DNA of 64,000 nt from Opisthocomus hoazin (lineage: Eukaryota; Chordata; Aves; Opisthocomiformes; Opisthocomidae). The notes under the pieces were generated by a model. It worked only from the letters and a program-made list of their open reading frames with translations, was not told where the DNA came from and did no database searches. The DNA lies in the NCBI RefSeq assembly GCF_030867145.1, contig NC_134454.1, positions 52,617,830 to 52,681,829 of the forward strand, read 5' to 3'. This document shows, piece after piece, positions 57,431 to 64,000 of this stretch. Each line of letters starts with the position of its first letter. The stretch's first letter is position 1. The position numbers and the translations under genes were made by a program.

Positions 57431-58440
57431 GTCCTTGTCACAGGTTTCCTTTCCTTTGCCATGCCTAGTAAAGTTAGTTGTCTCGGTTTTAAGGCAAAGC
57501 CGTGTGAGGGTGACTGCCTGAAAAGCTAGACTGGCGGGAAGGAGCAGTGGGGAGGCGTTCAGCCTTGCTGTGTGTCTGAAAACTGGCCCCACTCTGGGGG
57601 TTTTTGAGCTTTAGTGAGAGCTGCTGGGAGCTACAGCCTTAGAATTCACAGCCTGAATTGATTTGTCTATACGCTATTTCAAAACTTTCAAACTGCTTGT
57701 TTCTTTTAGGATTCAGATGGAAGAAATTGCATTCTTCTCCTGTGTTCCTCCTCAATTATGTCCTTCATGCTCCGATGTTCTTCAACTGTTAAACATTCAT
57801 CTAGGTCAGGGCAAAGATTTATCTGCTGCTGGTGAAGGAGGGTCCAGCCTCTATCTTGAAACACATTGTGGTGGCTCTGGCCACTCATGTGCGAAAGTTA
57901 CTCTCATGCTTTCAGGCTTGGCAGCTGTTTATACGTAGACCTTTATATAACCTCTACCTAGCATCACTGAAGTTACATCAAGAAAAGAGTGTAACATCTC
58001 GTGGTGGTATATGTGGTAAGGGTTGCTTTTTTATGTCACGTGCAGTGGACCCTTCAGTGTAGGCTGGTATCTGTCAGAAGTCCTCCTTTTAACAACAGGT
58101 GGCCCAGGCTGGAGGTGTGGATTTAGGAGACAGAAATCATCAAGGGCCTATGTTGTTCAGGGCTTTTCTTTAATACTCAGCACTATAATTTCCAAGCATC
58201 CAGATTTTCTACTAGTTTTCTTCTGGAATTAAAATGAAATTTAAAAATAACAGATTGCCTTCAAGTCTCCTTTGTAATGAATATGCTTTACATAGGTATA
58301 ACGTTTTTTTCCACAGATGCTTGTATTTTCCATAGGGAAAAGAAAGGTTAAAAAAAACCCCAGCCTAATAATCAGAAGGCCATACTTGCTAGTGTGATGG
58401 TTGGGAAACTTATAGTATCTACTCTTCCAGAGGAACATTT
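57431..58440. other. Intergenic DNA with one coding-like segment
   Basis: No recognised gene. The minus strand at 57706-57888 is open for 60 codons. Its charged second half (blocks TVEEHRSMKDIIEEEHRRRM) looks protein-like, and a pyrimidine-rich acceptor (CCCTCCTTCACCAGCAG) lies inside it at about 57.83 kb. It could be the last exon of a convergent gene (PCSK5 is the expected neighbour), a retrocopy fragment, or chance. I do not recognise the peptide. Confidence 0.3.
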
Positions 58441-58684
58441 GGGTACAAACTGAAGCATAGGAAGGTCCGTCTGAACATGAGGAAGAACTTCCCTCTGAGG
58501 GTGATGGAGCACTGGAACAGGCTGCCCAGGGAGGTTGTGGAGTCTCCTTCTCTGGAGATATTCAAGACCCGCCTGGACAAGGTCCTGTGCAGCCTACTGT
58601 AGGTGACCCTGCTTCAGCAGAAGGGTTGGACTAGATGACCCACAGAGGTCCCTTCCAACGCCTACCATTCTGTGATTCTGTGAT
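58441..58684 (+). mobile_element. CR1 LINE 3' fragment
   Basis: About 240 bp matching the 3' end of the CR1 at 43.2-46.5 kb almost base for base (ORF2 end ...[15 protein letters not shown]-type, 3' UTR, two ATTCTGTG octamers ending at about 58684). Strongly 5'-truncated. Confidence 0.93.
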
Positions 58685-61600
58685 TTATGGCCTCGTTTGG
58701 TTTTTAAATGGGGTGGAGCTTTAAAAACATTATTAACAGTGGCAGTTATCTAATTAAGTGCATGGCTGAAGATAGTGATCTGTATCTTGATTTATAATGG
58801 ATGGGAACTAATTCTGGCTTCTTTGTGGCTCAGAACAGCCGACAACTTAGTATTTTTTACATGTTGTTATGTTTGCAGTTGGTTTGCAGAGGAAGGCACA
58901 ATTCAGTGCAATCAATCAATACAGTATGGTTTGTATTCAGCTTTTTTGTTTCTTAATGGAGAACCTAGGGGAGGGAATTAGGGTTTTTTTTGTAAGGACC
59001 AGGAAAAAAAAAAAAAAGAAAATTTGGGATTGAAGGTGTTGTTAAGCGACAAGAGAAGAAAGGATACAGCAAAATAACTGGATGGGGATTTTGCTCTTGG
59101 CACATGTAGTGAGCAAGGATGGAGGAACTTGGGGAAAGAAACTAAGGAAGAAGAGTTTAACATACTGGTTGTTAGAGAAGTGTGGAACCTGGACTCATCA
59201 TGAAAAACAGAAATCCTTATCTAGTTGTGGAATAGATAATATAAATGAGGAACAATAAAAGAACATTTATTTCCCTTTTTAGTACTCAGTTGAATGTGTA
59301 ATATAAATCTGCAAAGTAATGCAAAAAAAAGTATCTGTTGGCTAAGGAGCTCTGCCTCCTTTTAAACCTATTCTGAAAAGAGACCACAGAAAAAAACTTG
59401 TAGTTGCTACCTGCCTTACAATTTTACAGACTTTCCTAGGGAAAAATCTTCCTTTGTGTTCACAATTAATAAAGTCTGGGGAGATTTGTTAATTCAGTTT
59501 TTAGACATGTATTAGGCAACTCCCTAAACATTTCTGAGCAGTAGGAAACAACCTGTAAGAGTAGGAACATACGGTACTTGGAAAGAGAGCAGAAGCTACA
59601 TGTGCATATGATGTCTCCTATTAATTTTGAATCTTAATATCTGTAAATTTATGTAGTTCATAGTAAGTATGCACATTCAGCCAGAACCTGCCGTCATCTT
59701 GTTTGCAGAAGTGGTAGCTTATGTATCCATCTGTATGTTCTTGTAAGGTAATGCTGCTATTGTGAAATTTTGTATTAAATTGATTCAGCACTTGAAATCA
59801 GCTTTTAAATCCTGATTCCTAATCCTAGGATCTTTGGTATTGCCATGTACCTACAAAGTGGAAAAAAAAAGTGGAAAAATATTCCTAGTCTTTCTATTCA
59901 GAAGTCCTTTTGAACCCTCGGAACACCTGTCTGTTCCTCATCAGTTTACACGTTTGGTTGTTCCTTAAAATTCAGGCTTGAAACCAGGTTTGTGTTTCTT
60001 TAGGTCGAGGGTCAGTGAAAAATCTATGGTTGACATAGCTCTATTCTGCTGAAAGGAATGTACCTTTCTCACCCTCCCTCCCTTCCCCATATACATAATG
60101 AAAATACTTATTTTTCTTGAAATACCTGTCATTTGTTGTGAGAAAATGAAATGTCTCAAAATCCATTAGAAATGCTTCTGTTGTAACTTACGTAGTGGAG
60201 TTTTTAATATTTTCAATGCTCCCTTCAGTTTGAAATTGTAGCCTGAGTCCTTAACCAGAAGTCATGCAACGGCAGTACAAGAGCCAGAGGCAATTGCATG
60301 GTGTACTGCAAAAATGTAGTCTGATTTAGCAACTGGCCTGTGAGGGAAGGAGACATGGGTCTCAAGGCCCTTAGACTGTAACTGCTACAATGTATGTTGC
60401 TTCACTTCCTTTCTAGCAAAACTTCAGAGCAGAGTCACAGAAGAGGAAAATTTTCCCTGTATACATACACTCCATTGGAAAGAGAAAGGATAAAGAGCAC
60501 TGGTAGCCTACACTTCCCTTTGAAATCAAATTGCTGGATTACATGAGAGGTGAGTGGGTGGTAAAACTGTGCAGGAGATGTGAATTTACAGGATCATTTT
60601 GAAAAAGCATGATTAATTGGAGAGTAATGAGAGATAATTGCCTGGGAGAAAGAAAATACAACTAGCTAAAGAAGAGGTTAGGGCTTGGGAAAGTCCATGG
60701 ATAAATGAGAACAGTAAAGAAAGGGGAACAGGGTGAGGAAAGAAGAAAACAGAAAGTCCTTGAGATGACGAAAAAACTTGTGAAGCATTTTTGGTTTTTA
60801 AAAGTATTTTCTTTCTTCAGGACATCTTTTTCCGTGTGGTGACTGGAGAAGGCGGGAGGATACAGAGAAGCAGTATTGGCTTTGTGGGATCAGGATTTGT
60901 GGGTTTGAACCGCTGTGGATTTTAAATTCTCTAGCTTTTTTTTTCAGGACAGTGTTTTTTTCAGGACACAAGAAGTCCATAAAATAGCAGTATTTCAGAT
61001 CTCTTTGTGCTGTGTTCTGTGTGCATTTATTACTGGTTTCCTTCGTTGTACTGTTTTCTGTGAATCTTCTCCAGAGGTCTCAGTGACTAATGAACGTCTT
61101 CCTCTGAGTCAGCAGCTCTTGGACAAATGGCCTTTTATAAAATTTAAGATTCTTCTTGGTCTCCCTGTGCACTCTCAGCAGGCAGTTCTAATTGAAAACA
61201 CTTAAAATTGGTATGGCTCTGTAGGTCTCTAGTTTGGGCATCCTTGACCATTATTTTTAAACTACCACTTAAAAAAAAAAAAAAGTCTTCCTCACAATTT
61301 TCCTCTTCATACCGTGTCCTTCTAATGTTTTCCATCAGTGAGTTGTTGCTCTCTGAAGAAGACCCCTTCAGGGCAATTATCTGCCATCTTGTAAAACATG
61401 GACATTTTCACCCTACTTACACAGCACAAAAATGATGCAATCTTCCAGGTGCCTCTTAGGAGCAGGCTTCTGATCCAAGCTGTCATTTGAGTCCTGCCGA
61501 AAGCACTGCTTTCCCAGGAGGAAAGAAGATAGCGGTACTGCTCTCTCCTGCAGCTGATAAGTACAAAACATGGTTGAAGTGTTACGCCCAAGCCAAGGGG

Positions 61601-63686
61601 AAGAACCTCTGAAATGAATCGGCATTAGAAGAATTTAGAGCTCTTCATTTTTTGGATGCATACTCAGAAAAGTACTCTTGTTCCAGTCTTACTTGCATTC
61701 ATGTAGACCAAGTTATTTTAAGAAACTTGTTTTTTTTAAAAAATGCCTTTTATTAGAGGGTTTTTTGTTTGGTTTGTGTGGTTTCTTTTTTTTAGCCATC
61801 CATGGCTACTACATATACAAAAGTTTTTGTAAAATAATGATGATGATAGTGTGAGAGACTGTAAACAAAATACTTGCTACATCAATTTCTTGTAGGGATT
61901 TAAGGCTGCTCAGGTATACCTTGGATTAAAGCTTTGAAATTTGATAGAAGTCAGGTTATATAAACCACTAACAGTAATAAAGCATAATATTAATCCAAAC
62001 AAGGGTAGGAGAGCAGGATACCACAAATAGTCTTTTTCAGTATCATGTTTTGAATTGATTTTTCATTCTTTTTGTTTCTTCCTTTTATTTTTTTATTTTT
62101 TTTTTTTTTTCTGGAGGACTCCTTCAGATAATAACTGGAGTTGAAAAGATAGATGAGGTGTACCTTTCCAAAGTACCTTGTTTTACATTGCTTGTGATAA
62201 ATATAGGTCCTTATCACCGGATTTTGAATTTCTCTCTCTTGCTGAAGGTGCAATGATTGAAAGACTAAAATACAAAGTGGAGTCCACAGAACTCTGTCAA
62301 ACTTACATATAGAAGAATCATGAGGTCTTTAGGAGTATCTGACACACACAAAAAAATCCCCTAAGGAATTATGCCATAAAAATTAATCTTTCTCAAATTT
62401 AATTCCTTTATAAAGCTAAATCTAAATGATTAACATTCTAGTGCTATTTATTATCGGAAATGTAAAGGGACTATTCTAAGGCTCAGTCCACTCTCTTAGC
62501 CACCTGGCCATACTGACAACAATAACAGCACTTTCGTGGTGGTTTTGTGCAAAGAATTTGTTCTTTCACAGCAAGAGACCATAAAGAGCTTCCTTTCAAT
62601 AGTCTGAAGTATTGTATTTCCGTTAGGCTAAAAAAATCACGTTGTGTTGCTTTGAGTTGAATTACACATTCAGTGCTATTTATTCCCTTTGGCTTAGTTT
62701 GAAAGTGCTGAACCATTCGAAATATAAATGGAAAATTTCTGTTTTAAGGGCTCTCTACTTATTTCAGTTCCCTGTAACCCAAGAGGATAGCTAAAAAGAA
62801 GTCCTTTATGCCAGTGCACAATATAGACTATATTTCACGTTGCAGTAAATCCAAAATCTCTGTGTGTGATGAAATTTTTTTAAAAAACCAGTGGAATTAA
62901 GATTAATTGGAGCTTGACGACATATAAAATATTTACAATGTTTTTTGGATGGATATTTTGATGGAGGTGGAGGTACTTGGAAGAGAGTCATGACCATAAG
63001 TCTTTAAGATTGTGTCAGAAATGCAGTTTCACTGGGAAACATGCTACAAGATTATGAGGAAAAACATGTTGGCTTTGAGGAGCACAGGGGCACCAGATGA
63101 TATCAACAAAGAAAAACTGGGTAGAATATCTATTGTATTATGAATTGCTTTGCAACATAGTAGTAAACTGCTGGCACCCCATCCCAGTAACATTCGCCAT
63201 ATAGATAAATGCACCCATCTTGTTTATCTCTGCATGTTTTTGCTACTGATTGGCATGGTTCTTGATGTGTGTGTGTGCAGAGTTTGAACAGGCGTTTGTA
63301 TTAGTTACGAAGCACACGCATACATATTGGGAAAGGATTTGTTCTCTGCACAATGGACAGAAATGTAATATTTTGAGCAGCATACATCGAGAGGGCTGCT
63401 TTAACGCCTACCAAGTATTTACATAAAACTTTATAAAAACAGTATGTTTTTAGAAACCATGCCCCTCTTATGATATGTATTGGCTAAAATCTTGAGCTCA
63501 GTGTGCTAGGAAATAAGTAAATGAACTGCAGTAGTTTTGTAAGAAAGGCAGCGGAGCAGAAAATCTATAAATTAGTAAAGAGTTCTCTTAATGAATAACT
63601 TCCATCCTATTCAAGCTCATCTTCCTCATTGTTCCCCAAGAGTCCGTTTTTAAATTTATGATGAACTGTTGCTATCCTGTCCCATA
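58685..63686. other. Intergenic DNA, nothing recognised
   Basis: 5 kb of AT-rich DNA with homopolymer T/A runs (about 59003-59016, 61269-61284, 62096-62110). No coding exon, RNA gene or transposon recognised. From synteny the PCSK5 3' end would be expected beyond the right edge. Confidence 0.5.
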
Positions 63687-63788
63687 CATAGAATCATAGA
63701 AAGTTTTGGGTCGGAAGGGACCCCTAGAGGTCATCTAGTCCAACACCCCTACAGCGAGCAGGGACACTGCTAACTAGATCAGGTTGCT
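63687..63788 (-). mobile_element. CR1 LINE 3' tip, 100 bp
   Basis: Reversed CR1 3' end (CATAGAATCATAG then the 'ggaagggacccctagaggtc' block), nearly identical to 6824-6925. Extremely 5'-truncated. The flanks share a similar string (TTGCTATCCTGTC on the left, TTGCTATCATGTC on the right), though TTGCT also belongs to CR1 itself. Confidence 0.9.
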
Positions 63789-64000
63789 ATCATGTCGTAT
63801 CATCATTTTCATCTCCAGCCTCCATCTCTGTACTCAGTCAGTTCACCTTCACGATAGTTTGTGTTCTGATGGTAGTTGCTCACATGGGAAGGAAAGGCTT
63901 CAGACAGATTCATCAGCTTCTCCTACCCATCTTCATTAACAGCTGTGGCTTTGGCTCGCTGTATTCTCAAGACGCACGTAACGTTCCAACAAAACCGGGA
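63789..64000. other. Window edge, nothing recognised
   Basis: Unique-looking sequence with no identifiable feature. Confidence 0.5.

Noticed and set aside
1-64000. CRISPR arrays, operons, insertion sequences, phage or plasmid features
   Set aside because: None seen. Splice sites, CpG islands, CR1 elements and LTRs show this is vertebrate nuclear DNA, so bacterial feature classes do not apply.

Overview
The window is vertebrate genomic DNA, almost certainly from a bird. Two single-copy genes are readable, GCNT1 and RFK. Between and around them lie CR1 LINEs of avian type (3' ends in tandem ATTCTRTG-like octamers, FADD reverse-transcriptase box) and three solo LTRs. In human, RFK and GCNT1 are adjacent and divergent on 9q21, a region that corresponds largely to the chicken Z chromosome. 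The same divergent layout is seen here, so a Z-linked origin is likely but is an inference.

Left part (1-18.5 kb): intergenic DNA with three CR1 pieces. A younger CR1 at 6819-8324, with an open reverse-transcriptase frame, sits inside an older CR1; a decayed CR1 lies at 13.8-15.3 kb. GCNT1 (18503-19783, minus) is a complete one-exon coding region for the core-2 O-glycan branching enzyme. Its upstream DNA runs to a CpG island at about 28.74-29.66 kb, its probable promoter. A 260-bp polypurine tract and an 18-bp minisatellite abut this island.

Middle part (29.7-47 kb): no recognised coding gene. It holds three solo LTRs (32.5-33.5, 35.2-35.7 and 38.8-39.3 kb) and a 3.3-kb CR1 (43.24-46.55 kb) that carries most of ORF2, broken by one frameshift and one stop. 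A few splice-bounded open segments on both strands are noted at low confidence.

Right part (47-57.4 kb): RFK (riboflavin kinase, plus) is complete in four coding exons encoding 155 residues. It starts in a CpG island at 50.33-51.25 kb and has a long 3' UTR. RFK intron 2 contains a diverged tandem copy of exon 2 that keeps its reading frame and acceptor but has lost the 3' part of the exon and a metal-binding Asn. Leftward from the same CpG island, a chain of eight splice-bounded, phase-compatible open segments (50.4 to 47.1 kb, minus) suggests an unrecognised small gene sharing RFK's promoter. The rest of the window (57.4-64 kb) is intergenic with two short CR1 3' ends.

GCNT1 and RFK are unrelated in function (Golgi O-glycan branching and FMN synthesis). 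No operon-like or defence-like system is present. The two strongest leads are the RFK exon duplication and the candidate gene head-to-head with RFK.
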